From the NCBI GenBank assembly GCA_015064895.1, contig SVRI01000014.1:1-61082 (forward strand): a stretch of DNA of 61,082 nt, read 5' to 3'. Positions within the stretch are counted from its first letter, which is position 1, and every line of letters starts with the position of its first letter. The position numbers and the translations under genes were made by a program. Shown here in pieces: positions 41,401 through 48,733 of the stretch. The stretch is from Oscillospiraceae bacterium (GTDB lineage Bacteria; Bacillota; Clostridia; Oscillospirales; CAG-382). The notes below the pieces were generated by a model. That model saw only the letters and a list, made by a program, of their open reading frames with translations. It searched no databases and had not been told where the DNA came from.

Positions 41401-44219
41401 ACATAAAGCGGATTCATGGGTTTTGCCTTGAAAACATCGTACCAGTTATACAGAAGTCCTTTATATTTGGGAAGTTTTTCAAGAGTATCGGCACAGTCAT
41501 TTATACGTCTTATTGCCGCATGCATTTCCTCAATTCCCGACTTTGCCGCAATGACGCAGGACAGCATATAAAAGCCGATATTTGTCGGGGACGTCATACG
41601 TGATACCTTTCGCTGAGGAAACACGGCTATATTATCGGGCGGCAGATTATTTGTCGTTTCGTTTGTACCCTCTCTGAAAAATTTCCACATATCCTCAAGG
41701 TACTTATAAAGCGTGTTTCTGTCTTTCTCTGAAACATATTTATTTTTCTTGTACGTTTTACCGGTTCTGTATGCAAAAAGCGGCAAAAACAGCCACATTA
41801 GAGAAACAAGTCTTAAAAAGCCGTTTGACGATACAACAAAAAGAACACATCCGCAAAAGGCAGAAAACAAATTTTTCTTGACATATCCTAAAAGTCCGTC
41901 ATTACTTTCGGCATCACTCTGTGCGGCTGTCATCCATTCGAGTGTTTTTTTGCCCGAGACATTCATTCTGTAAACGCTTCTTATTATGGCATCGGCTGAA
42001 ACAATTGCACTTTTTGGTACAGAGCATATTCTGAAAAGCATGAGCATAAAGCTTGTCCAGATACCGGTATAAAGTCCATCCGAGCTGTACACTCGTCTGA
42101 AATTATGCCACAGGGATTTTTTGGGCAAATACAAAACAGAATACAAAAACGGCAGTATATAAACCGAAAATGCAACCGTTATCAGAATAATCTGCACGTT
42201 TTTATTAAAAAAAATCGAAGCAAAGGCACAAACCAAAACAAATATAGGTTTAAATGCCTCATATATATTATCGAATATCAGAAGCTTTGCAAACAAACCT
42301 ATATTGTTTTTAATACGTTTTCCCGATGAATTACTGACATGGGAAAGCAGAAATCCAATATTCTGAATATCGCCTCTTATCCATCTGTGCTTTCTTTTAT
42401 AGTATGACAGCTCTTCTTTGGGAAAGGAATCTGTAAGTGTAACATCCGGAACATATGCACATCTGAGTCTTGCACCTTCGGGTGAATCGTGGCTTAGTAT
42501 AAGATTCTTTTTAAATTCATTTTCTCCGCAAAGCGTATCATAATAGCAATTCTTTTCAAACATGCCTTTTCCGCAAAATACACTTCTTCCGAAAAGAGGC
42601 ATAAAAATATCCGTTCCGCCCGACGAATACACATCCACGCCGCCGTGTCCGCACATAATCTTTGTAAAATACGTTTTTGATGATGCCTCGATTGTCGGAC
42701 TCATGCAGGGCTGGAGTATGCCGTAGCCATTTGTCACAATACCTTTTACTTTATCACAAACAGGTTTGTTCTGAGGATGAAGCATTATACCTGCCATATG
42801 CTTTAAGCAATCGAAGGCAAGATTAGTATCCGAATCAAGGGTGAACACGTATTTTATATTATTACAAACATCCTCGGAAGGTTTTATACTGACACCGGCA
42901 AAAGAATCACTTTTACAGCACAAATATTTTGTAAGTGCCGTAACAGCACCGCGTTTTCTTTCAAAAGCCATATACTTTTCCTGCGACGGATTATACTTTC
43001 TGTCACGCACAAATAAAAAGAAACTGTCTCCGTACTTTTTACGCAGTTGCAAAATACGTTTATTCATTGATGACAGAATTTCCGAGTCCTTTTGGTCAAT
43101 TTCGGTATCCGAATCGGAAAGGTCAGCAAGTATGCCGAAATATACGTTTTCGCCGCCGTTTGAAAAATACATTTTTTCAAGTGCACGTATTATATTTTCA
43201 TCAGAGTTTCCGCCTGTCAACAAGGTGGTTATCACAACAAGTATTCCGCATTTATCGGGAATTTTATCAAGCTCAATTCTCGGCAGGCAAAAGGGTGTGA
43301 GGATATATTTGATATAGATTTTATCAAGAAGCATGCGTACACATCCGTATACGGGACCGAAAGAAAGGAGCAGCCACGGTGATACAATACAAAGCAGAAC
43401 AGTAAACAGAAGCGTCAGGAAAAATGCAAGAAATATATATGTTTTACCATAATCCGCCCTATCGCAAAGGACATATCCTACGTGCCTTTTGTCATCCGTC
43501 TCTTTTTGACAAAGGTCTATTATTCTTTGGGCGGTTTCTTGTTCGGTAAGTCTGTATTTTTTTGACAGTCTGTAAAGATTACGTCTGTATGAGCTCTTTG
43601 TTTCCTCGGACAGAGTGACATAAACGTCCGAAGGATCTGACACAAGTGTTTTTTCTACCTTATTATGCACAAACACATCTTCATTTGTCACAACCGAAAG
43701 GTTATCAAGCATTTCAAAAGACTTTTCGATTGATTCCAAAAGATTATTTTGATCATTTCCTTTATCAAATGCACACAAAAACAGAGTCATAATTCTATCG
43801 TAAAGTGCTGAATGAACAAGCGGCAAAACAGCATGTGCATTATGAAGGTCAATATCGCCTTCAATATTCAGAATTTTGAAAAAAACGCAGAAATCATTGC
43901 CGTCCGCTGACAGGTATTCTTTGAAATACCCGCTGAAAATCGAAAAGACACGAGGCAAACCGTTATGCGACTCGATTCTTTTAAGGGATCTTACCGTTTT
44001 GATATTACTTCGTACATCCTCCTCAACACGAGGGAAGTTTTCTTTTATCCACAAAGCAATGCTTTCGGCATCTTTTATTTTCGGGTTTACGGAAACAGTC
44101 TTGATTGTTTTGATTAGTTTCTTTAATTTTCCCCAAAGTTTTAAAGAAAGCAAAAAACCGCCGACATTTCCGTCTTTTTTATTCTCTTGAAGCAACTGAA
44201 TAAATCTTTCTGTAAGCAC
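38487..44219 (-). CDS. NdvB-type cyclic beta-1,2-glucan synthase, short form
   Basis: 1910 residues. Residues about 230-300 and 650-880 carry membrane helices flanking a GT84-like glycosyltransferase domain with LDSDTNL in place of DxD and YKRKHRWIRGD as the QxxRW-type motif. Residues about 1000-1250 are a glycoamylase domain (MGYASWSGTGFEYFLPELF, GISESCYNEMDA, MSHHVGMSIAGIANVL). The next 400 residues look like the GH94 N-terminal beta-sandwich. The remaining 200 are Cys- and Leu-rich helices without the GH94 catalytic barrel or a GDWND motif. NdvB proteins are usually about 2800 residues, so the phosphorylase part that trims linear chains is missing. The frame is unbroken to the stop. Confidence 0.85.
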   Translation of the reverse strand: MLTERFIQLLQENKKDGNVGGFLLSLKLWGKLKKLIKTIKTVSVNPKIKDAESIALWIKENFPRVEEDVRSNIKTVRSLKRIESHNGLPRVFSIFSGYFKEYLSADGNDFCVFFKILNIEGDIDLHNAHAVLPLVHSALYDRIMTLFLCAFDKGNDQNNLLESIEKSFEMLDNLSVVTNEDVFVHNKVEKTLVSDPSDVYVTLSEETKSSYRRNLYRLSKKYRLTEQETAQRIIDLCQKETDDKRHVGYVLCDRADYGKTYIFLAFFLTLLFTVLLCIVSPWLLLSFGPVYGCVRMLLDKIYIKYILTPFCLPRIELDKIPDKCGILVVITTLLTGGNSDENIIRALEKMYFSNGGENVYFGILADLSDSDTEIDQKDSEILSSMNKRILQLRKKYGDSFFLFVRDRKYNPSQEKYMAFERKRGAVTALTKYLCCKSDSFAGVSIKPSEDVCNNIKYVFTLDSDTNLAFDCLKHMAGIMLHPQNKPVCDKVKGIVTNGYGILQPCMSPTIEASSKTYFTKIMCGHGGVDVYSSGGTDIFMPLFGRSVFCGKGMFEKNCYYDTLCGENEFKKNLILSHDSPEGARLRCAYVPDVTLTDSFPKEELSYYKRKHRWIRGDIQNIGFLLSHVSNSSGKRIKNNIGLFAKLLIFDNIYEAFKPIFVLVCAFASIFFNKNVQIILITVAFSVYILPFLYSVLYLPKKSLWHNFRRVYSSDGLYTGIWTSFMLMLFRICSVPKSAIVSADAIIRSVYRMNVSGKKTLEWMTAAQSDAESNDGLLGYVKKNLFSAFCGCVLFVVSSNGFLRLVSLMWLFLPLFAYRTGKTYKKNKYVSEKDRNTLYKYLEDMWKFFREGTNETTNNLPPDNIAVFPQRKVSRMTSPTNIGFYMLSCVIAAKSGIEEMHAAIRRINDCADTLEKLPKYKGLLYNWYDVFKAKPMNPLYVSSVDLGNYAACLSCVLEGLKELPCDQKLIDKVQKLVDECDLSPLFDSKTKLFFIGGEQKGDTLVFGRNKYDMLMSEARLSSYISVARRHVPYEHLARLSRRTVKDGGYMGYASWSGTGFEYFLPELFISSPHGSMLYEALCFCYRMQKKEAVNTPFGKVFGISESCYNEMDAYSNYKYRAFGIQTLALDVLDFQKVVSPYTSFLFMPMSLRENLLNLERLENIGLYGEYGFYESADFERKSTTEICSPVRCYMSHHVGMSIAGIANVLFDDIVRKWFSSDVYLSNAADFAKEKIPYNAYVMGIHRRKKLGGKSVSEYPKRSVRTCNFTRLRLENLELYAKRDRLSVKVGNLLLFMPESFGESLRNIQLSVEIDNRVFVIGKNSTLSEDGGKIVINEKIVTSGGEIFDASLFVTLYNDISEIVRMRFCVRQLSGEAGKTLRVRFSFSPLLDSKENANKCTYFEDTTTLFNIRPDGFCAFENRKCGIFLYSGITVGKKQETSVSDGVVLHSAIAEKNGSVHECMFSLSVSSNEKCAWTGLARVNEKDFESTASELAGKKAETEVKKHKTIRVTDVSESVSCAVEGFALHPDFAHNKAFLIAGKKIASVIYKDGLGFCFVRDANKHRISEYCAKNSSFSERVMFTQDEYDLCKNADSFCFKDGTAVYSGEYKNEKYRVEVFIPENEGVKIIRVISTSPESVSFHVQPPYGKIGKYRTGGGFTSFSDKDGTCFVYGFCAMQKSEACYETSEKIVAEIKDVMPNELREKEYVFVIGCEKNRNEAEKTVINVRNELTALCDSAKTLYQKLYPKMSLADPEIKEILRDIYGFSDKTECYLSLIDSNPVLRALNLILLAYTDGNYFKPLFCAFVTECENFNAASKMLCILAFCEYIRIREYSEFADVRIKGEPIYRHMLSLMFEASGKSVKNAALSKLRRTALLKMAEVCSKLRDERSAQRLKDDANDAQGKKDGIFL

Positions 44220-44321
44220 TTATTTCTCTTCTCTCTGCATTTTTTGTTAGTTTCTGCCTTGAAAAAGAGTTTTATGCAAAAAAGACAACCTTGAAAGTTG
44301 TTTGAAAAGAGAATAAAATAA

Positions 44322-44567
44322 AAGTCAACGAGTTTTTTGCTTGCTGACTTTTTTGTGTTTTGTCCGTACTTTTGCCCCGGGACAAAAGAACGAATAAAAG
44401 ACGTTGTTTATGCGACAACTACAGACTGAATTTTATCTGAAACACCCCGTGAATTTGCTGTCGGGCTTCCCCGACCACCGCAGTGACGAAACACTCTCAA
44501 AAACAAAAAGAAAGGCGTACCGCAGTACGCCTTCTTTTCTGAATTTATTCCTAAGGAAACACTCCTT
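44322..44567. repeat. Long dispersed repeat, copy 2 (inverted, short form)
   Basis: Inverted relative to copy 1 at 30854-31568. It has the same ordered pieces: GTCAGCAAGC hairpin, a single fused CAAAAG hairpin, TGCGACAAC, CCCCGTG, GTCGGGCTTCCCCGAC, and the GGCGTAC/GTACGCC hairpin, ending in GAAACACTCCTT. It lacks the 470-bp middle part. It fills most of the 374-bp spacer between the glucan synthase start and the histidine kinase end; no gene is seen there. Confidence 0.85.
44503..44533 (-). terminator. Terminator of the two-component operon
   Basis: Perfect 9-bp stem AAGGCGTAC / GTACGCCTT (44512-44520, 44525-44533), with TTTCTTTTTGTTTTT on the minus-strand side. It lies 60 nt past the kinase stop and within the long repeat. 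Confidence 0.75.
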
Positions 44568-44593
44568 AAAGAGTGTATTTTATGAATACTCAG

Positions 44594-46180
44594 TTATTTG
44601 CTTATATCAAGCTCAAACCAGAATGTGCTTCCTTTTTCAGCCGAGCTTTCCACGCCGAACCTTGCACGATGCAGATTCAGTATTTCCTTGACTATAGAAA
44701 GTCCTATTCCGGAACCTACAACATTTCTTTTATGTGATTTCTTTGCCTTATAATACCTGTCCCAGATATACGGAAGTTCTTCGGGATTGATGCCGTCGCC
44801 GTTATCGCTTATTTCAACTCTGCACTTACCGTATCCTGTAACAATCTGGCGAATAGTCACCTTTTTGGGATCATTTGCGTAGTTTACGGCATTATCGCAA
44901 AGATTATTGATAACTCTTGCGATTTTTGTCTTATCTCCGTCAACGCTTGCCCTCTCGTTATACTCAAAAACAAACTCGGCTCCATCACCAAGCAGTTTTT
45001 TATATCTATCCGCCGTCTGCTCCAGAACTTCTGTCATATCAAAGCTTTCAATTTCCAGCATTTCCATGCCGTTCTGAAGCTTTGAAAGATCAAGTACACT
45101 GTTTACAAATCCCGACAGTCTGTTTGCTTCATCTATGATTACCTGTACATTTTCCGGATTGTTTTCACCCGGTATATCACGCATTACCTCACTGTATCCT
45201 ACTATCATGGTAAGAGGCGTTCTCATATCATGAGAAACATTGGAAACAAGCTCACGTCTCAGGTCGTCAACCTTGCCGAGTTCGGCAGCAGTCTGATTAA
45301 GAGTATCATTGAGTTCTTCTATTTCACGGTAACCGGTACCGTCAAATTCCACATCAAATTTGCCGCCCGCAAGAACCTTTGCGGTTTTATTGATTCTTTC
45401 AATCGGTTTTGAAACACGCTTTGCCACAAAGAAAGAAACAAGCAATGACACAATCACCGTTATGACAGAACACAAAACGAGCTCATGTCTCAGTGCCTTG
45501 ACGGTAGAATCCATAGGAGTGATTCTTGTATCAGATACCACCATTACCTCCTGACCGTCCGAAAGTGTTGCTATCTTTGCATACAAAAGGTCATTTTGCT
45601 TTCCGATATTATTAAAAATACCGGGTGGAGGTGTAGGTTTGAAGCGTTTTCTGAAAAGATGCTTTTCCTCTTCCGATTCGGAAACAAAAGGCTCTCTATT
45701 CGTTATTTCTGGTTTTATTCCGGATGTTTTTTCTTCGGGCACAAGAGACGAGTCTGTTTTTTTATCAATTTCGTTTCCGATATTGTTTTCGGAATAATAC
45801 TGTACCAGCTCGCCGCCGTTTTCCACCGTCTCATTATACAGGTTAAACATACCGAAGGTTTCCCACCCGTATGTAACCGAATTGAAGGCTTCACCCGTAC
45901 TGTACAGAGTTTCAAACTGTTTGGTTGCAACCACACGGATATTGATATTCCCGTCATTTGAAAGCAAAAGTATTCTGTCCTTTATGTCCTCGGTTTCAAG
46001 ATTTGCTATTACATTTTCGGTTGCACTTTTAAGCTCATCCGTTTTGACATTACGGTAAAAAATGCCAAGAAAAACAGAATGGAATATCCAAAGCAGAACT
46101 ATTATTAAAAGAGTCGGTATAAGTATTGCGGCAAAAATTCTCCAGCGTATTTTACCCGACTTCTTGTTATGCTTCTTCAA
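44594..46180 (-). CDS. Membrane sensor histidine kinase
   Basis: About 528 residues. Helix 1 (WRIFAAILIPTLLIIVLLWIF), an extracellular sensor of about 190 residues with a charged, low-complexity patch (DKKTDSSLVPEEKTSG), helix 2 (LVLCSVITVIVSLLVSFFV), HAMP, the phospho-His box SHDMRTPLTMIVGYSE, and an HATPase domain with NLCDNAVNYA and GSGIGLSIVKEI. It overlaps the regulator gene. I prefer the TTG at 46180, 12 nt after AGAGGAG; the TTG at 46192 touches that site. The ligand is unknown. Confidence 0.92.
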   Translation of the reverse strand: MKKHNKKSGKIRWRIFAAILIPTLLIIVLLWIFHSVFLGIFYRNVKTDELKSATENVIANLETEDIKDRILLLSNDGNINIRVVATKQFETLYSTGEAFNSVTYGWETFGMFNLYNETVENGGELVQYYSENNIGNEIDKKTDSSLVPEEKTSGIKPEITNREPFVSESEEEKHLFRKRFKPTPPPGIFNNIGKQNDLLYAKIATLSDGQEVMVVSDTRITPMDSTVKALRHELVLCSVITVIVSLLVSFFVAKRVSKPIERINKTAKVLAGGKFDVEFDGTGYREIEELNDTLNQTAAELGKVDDLRRELVSNVSHDMRTPLTMIVGYSEVMRDIPGENNPENVQVIIDEANRLSGFVNSVLDLSKLQNGMEMLEIESFDMTEVLEQTADRYKKLLGDGAEFVFEYNERASVDGDKTKIARVINNLCDNAVNYANDPKKVTIRQIVTGYGKCRVEISDNGDGINPEELPYIWDRYYKAKKSHKRNVVGSGIGLSIVKEILNLHRARFGVESSAEKGSTFWFELDISK

Positions 46181-46832
46181 AACGGTAGCCAACTCCTCTC
46201 AGTGTTACGATAAGTGCCGCATATTCACCAAGGTTTTTACGCAAAAGCTTTATGTGTGTGTCAAGGGTTCTGTCGTCTCCGAAAAAGTCATATCCCCACA
46301 CGTTACTTATAAGTTTTTCTCTTGTAAGAGCAATTCCCTTGTTCTTAATCATATAAAACAACAAATCGTACTCTTTCGGTGTCATTTCCGCCTTTACACC
46401 GTCGACATAAACAATTCGTCCCGCAAAGTCAACCTTAAGGCCTTTATATTCAAAACAGTCGCCCGCCACACTGCTTGTACGTTTAAGTATTGCAGAAACT
46501 CTCATCATAAGCTCTTTCGGAGAAAAAGGCTTTACAACATAGTCATCCACCCCAACCTCAAAGCCGTGGAGTCTGTCATATTCTTCACCTCTTGCCGAAA
46601 GCATGATGACGGGTGTTTTCTTTGTTTTCCTGAGCTGTCTGCAAACAGTAAAACCGTCAACGTCGGGAAGCATAATATCAAGAATAACAAGGTCGAAGTC
46701 CTTTACCCTCAAAAGTTCGGTCGCCGTCATTCCATCCTCGGCACACACAACCTCATAGCCCTCGAAGGTCGCATATTTACTTATCAGTTCTCTTATTCTT
46801 TCTTCATCGTCAACTATCAGAAGTTTATACAT
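46167..46832 (-). CDS. OmpR/PhoB-family response regulator
   Basis: 221 residues from the ATG at 46832 (GAGGCG 7 nt upstream). Receiver domain with the acidic pocket DDEE, phospho-acceptor Asp in LVILDIMLPDVDG, and Lys in VVKPFSPKELM; the C-terminal winged helix ends LRGVGYRFEEA. It is translated together with the kinase (14-26-nt overlap). Three direct repeats with 11-bp period at 46883-46911 in its promoter fit binding by this regulator class, so autoregulation is likely (inference). Confidence 0.94.
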   Translation of the reverse strand: MYKLLIVDDEERIRELISKYATFEGYEVVCAEDGMTATELLRVKDFDLVILDIMLPDVDGFTVCRQLRKTKKTPVIMLSARGEEYDRLHGFEVGVDDYVVKPFSPKELMMRVSAILKRTSSVAGDCFEYKGLKVDFAGRIVYVDGVKAEMTPKEYDLLFYMIKNKGIALTREKLISNVWGYDFFGDDRTLDTHIKLLRKNLGEYAALIVTLRGVGYRFEEA

Positions 46833-46862
46833 GGCTTTTCGCCTCACATTCATTTTTTCTTT

Positions 46863-46911
46863 ATTTTAGTCTATTTGCTCAATGTGATACAACTGTGATA
46901 TAAGTGTAAAC
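46863..46911 (-). promoter_or_regulatory. Response-regulator promoter with 11-bp-period direct repeats
   Basis: Plus-strand view: TGTGATA (46883-46889), CAAC, TGTGATA (46894-46900), TAAG, TGTAAAC (46905-46911), i.e. 7-bp boxes separated by 4 bp as in PHO/OmpR-type operators. On the minus strand a promoter TTGTAT (46887-46892), 18-nt spacer, TAAAAT (46863-46868) overlaps the repeats. Confidence 0.6.
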
Positions 46912-46952
46912 TTTCCTTTTTTTAAAAAAATATGTCCTTTGTAAAAAAGTAA

Positions 46953-46981
46953 TTGATTTTTAGGGCTAGATATGATATACT
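46953..46981 (+). promoter_or_regulatory. Promoter of the divIVA-like operon
   Basis: TTGATT (46953-46958), 17-nt spacer, TATACT (46976-46981), about 34 nt before the start codon. Confidence 0.65.
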
Positions 46982-47014
46982 AAGTTATAAATACACATGG
47001 GAGGAGTGTTGACC

Positions 47015-47770
47015 ATGGCAAAGGACGCACTTTTCAGAAACAGTCTCAGCGGTTACAACAAGGACGATGTAAACAAATACATTGAAGAGCTTAACGTACA
47101 ATACACCGACAGAGGCAATGAACTTGAAACAGAAATAAGACAGCTCAAGAAGGAGCTTGAAGTTATTCCTTCTTTAAAAGCAGATGCCGAAAAAGCCTCA
47201 TTCTTAAGCTCTGAGGTTGAATCACTCAAAAAAGAGACCTCCGATCTCTCTCAGGCAATAACAGCTCAGGGAAACGAGCTTGAAGCAAAAAAGGGTGAAA
47301 TTGAAGCTCTTATTTCGGGAAAGAATGCACTTGAGCTTTCACTCTCTCATCTTACTCAGGAAAATGAGTCTTTGAAAAAAGAGCTCGAAGCATCAAGGCA
47401 CGATTTCAAGGAAGAAAAAGAAAAGCTCTCCGACAAAGAAGCCCGTCTTAATGATCTCATTGCTGAAAATGAAGCAAAACAAGCCGCACTTGACAGTGAA
47501 AAGGCTGATTTTGACAATCAGGTTGACGATGTTCTTGCCCAGCTTCAGCAGGAAGCCAAGAGCATAATTGACAAAGCAAATGAAGCTGCCCGACTCATTA
47601 TCAAGGATGCCAGAAAAAAGGCAGAAGGTACAGGCACGAAGCCTTATGCACCAAGCCGCCCTGTTTCTACATCCACAAAAAAGCATGAATACTCGGAAAA
47701 AATCTCCGGTCACAGATCCAAGATGGATTCATTCTTTGACGCAATCACAAAAACTCTCATGGGAGAATAA
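47015..47770 (+). CDS. DivIVA-like coiled-coil protein
   Basis: 251 residues from ATG 47015 (GGGAGGAG 8 nt upstream; an ATG at 46997 overlaps that site). The N-terminus FRNSLSGYNKDDVNKYIEEL is the DivIVA-domain signature that targets curved membranes at poles and septa. Residues 30-180 are a heptad-rich Glu/Lys coiled coil, and the C-terminus is basic (TSTKKHEYSEKISGHRSK). A role in division or polar growth is inferred. First of three closely packed genes with a fumarase beta subunit and a PqqD protein. Confidence 0.8.
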   Translation: MAKDALFRNSLSGYNKDDVNKYIEELNVQYTDRGNELETEIRQLKKELEVIPSLKADAEKASFLSSEVESLKKETSDLSQAITAQGNELEAKKGEIEALISGKNALELSLSHLTQENESLKKELEASRHDFKEEKEKLSDKEARLNDLIAENEAKQAALDSEKADFDNQVDDVLAQLQQEAKSIIDKANEAARLIIKDARKKAEGTGTKPYAPSRPVSTSTKKHEYSEKISGHRSKMDSFFDAITKTLMGE

Positions 47771-47775
47771 CAGAG

Positions 47776-48303
47776 ATGAGTGTTTTTTACGCAGATGCTT
47801 CAGAACTCCAAAGCATTATCCCGAAAATCCGCTGTAAAGACGAGGTTTATCTTTCGGGAACAATATACACGGCAAGAGATGCCGCACACAAAAAAATCGC
47901 AGAATGTATAAACAAGGGCATGGAACTTCCTTTTGAACTTGAGGGTTCCTGCATATACTATTCGGGTCCCACCCCCGAAAGACCCGGCAGTATAATCGGT
48001 TCATGCGGACCCACAACAAGCTCAAGAATGGACAAGTTTACTCCCCTTCTCATGGACAACGGTCTTATTGCCATGATCGGCAAGGGCCCCAGAAACAAAG
48101 ATGTTATTGATGCAATTGTAAAGCATAAGGGCATATATTTCTGTGCCATCGGCGGTGCAGGTGCTCTTTGTGCAAAGGCTGTCACCGAATACAGTGTTAT
48201 TGCATTTCCCGAGCTTGGGTGTGAATCGGTAAAAAAGCTCAAGGTAAAGGATTTCCCGTTGATATGCGGAATAGACTGCATGGGTAACAGTATTTTTAAA
48301 TAA
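47776..48303 (+). CDS. fumB: Fumarase / L-tartrate dehydratase class I beta subunit
   Basis: 175 residues of the Fe-S hydro-lyase beta family (KDEVYLSGTIYTARDAAHKK, IYYSGPTPERPG, GPTTSSRMDKFTPLL, AIGGAGALCAK). Together with an alpha subunit it interconverts fumarate and malate. The alpha gene is not next to it or elsewhere in this window, which is unusual, since the two are normally adjacent. It sits 5 nt after the divIVA-like gene and 11 nt before the pqqD-like gene. Confidence 0.88.
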   Translation: MSVFYADASELQSIIPKIRCKDEVYLSGTIYTARDAAHKKIAECINKGMELPFELEGSCIYYSGPTPERPGSIIGSCGPTTSSRMDKFTPLLMDNGLIAMIGKGPRNKDVIDAIVKHKGIYFCAIGGAGALCAKAVTEYSVIAFPELGCESVKKLKVKDFPLICGIDCMGNSIFK

Positions 48304-48314
48304 GGAGAATAGTT

Positions 48315-48581
48315 ATGAAATTAAAGACAGGTTTTGTTTTAAGAAAAGTTGCAGACACCTATGTTGTTGTTGCCGTCGGTGCAGAAGCAAAAAAGCACAA
48401 TGTTATGATCACACTTAACGAAACGGGTGCTCTTTTATGGGAAAAGCTTTCGGAAGATGCAACCGAAGATTCACTTACAAACGCAATTTTGGAAGTATAT
48501 GACATTGATGAGGCTACGGCAAGAAAAGATGTAAAGGCTTTTATCGCAAAGGTAAAGAGCGAAGATCTGATTATAGAATAA
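48315..48581 (+). CDS. PqqD family protein (RiPP recognition element-like), first copy
   Basis: 88 residues, MKLKTGFVLRKVADTYVVV..., with MITLNETGALLWEKLSE and TARKDVKAFIAKVKSEDLI: the winged-helix PqqD fold that in PqqD and fused RiPP enzymes binds leader peptides. No radical SAM enzyme or obvious precursor peptide is nearby. AAGGAGAA ribosome site. It ends an operon at a terminator, directly before the promoter of an OPT transporter that is itself followed by a second PqqD-like gene. Confidence 0.85.
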   Translation: MKLKTGFVLRKVADTYVVVAVGAEAKKHNVMITLNETGALLWEKLSEDATEDSLTNAILEVYDIDEATARKDVKAFIAKVKSEDLIIE

Positions 48582-48589
48582 AGCTTTTG

Positions 48590-48617
48590 ACGGCAGACTG
48601 AGTGTCTGCCGTTTTTT
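48590..48617 (+). terminator. Terminator after the first pqqD-like gene
   Basis: Perfect 9-bp stem ACGGCAGAC / GTCTGCCGT with a 5-nt loop and TTTTTTG. Confidence 0.9.
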
Positions 48618-48671
48618 GTTGAAACACCAAGAGTCATAACATGTACAAAATGTAAACAAAACTTAAAACAC

Positions 48672-48700
48672 TTGAAATATCATTAAATAAATGATATAAT
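48672..48700 (+). promoter_or_regulatory. Promoter of the OPT transporter operon
   Basis: TTGAAA (48672-48677), 17-nt spacer, TATAAT (48695-48700), 33 nt before the start codon. Confidence 0.75.
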
Positions 48701-48733
48701 TACACGATTTTATATTTTAGATTGGAGAATAAT

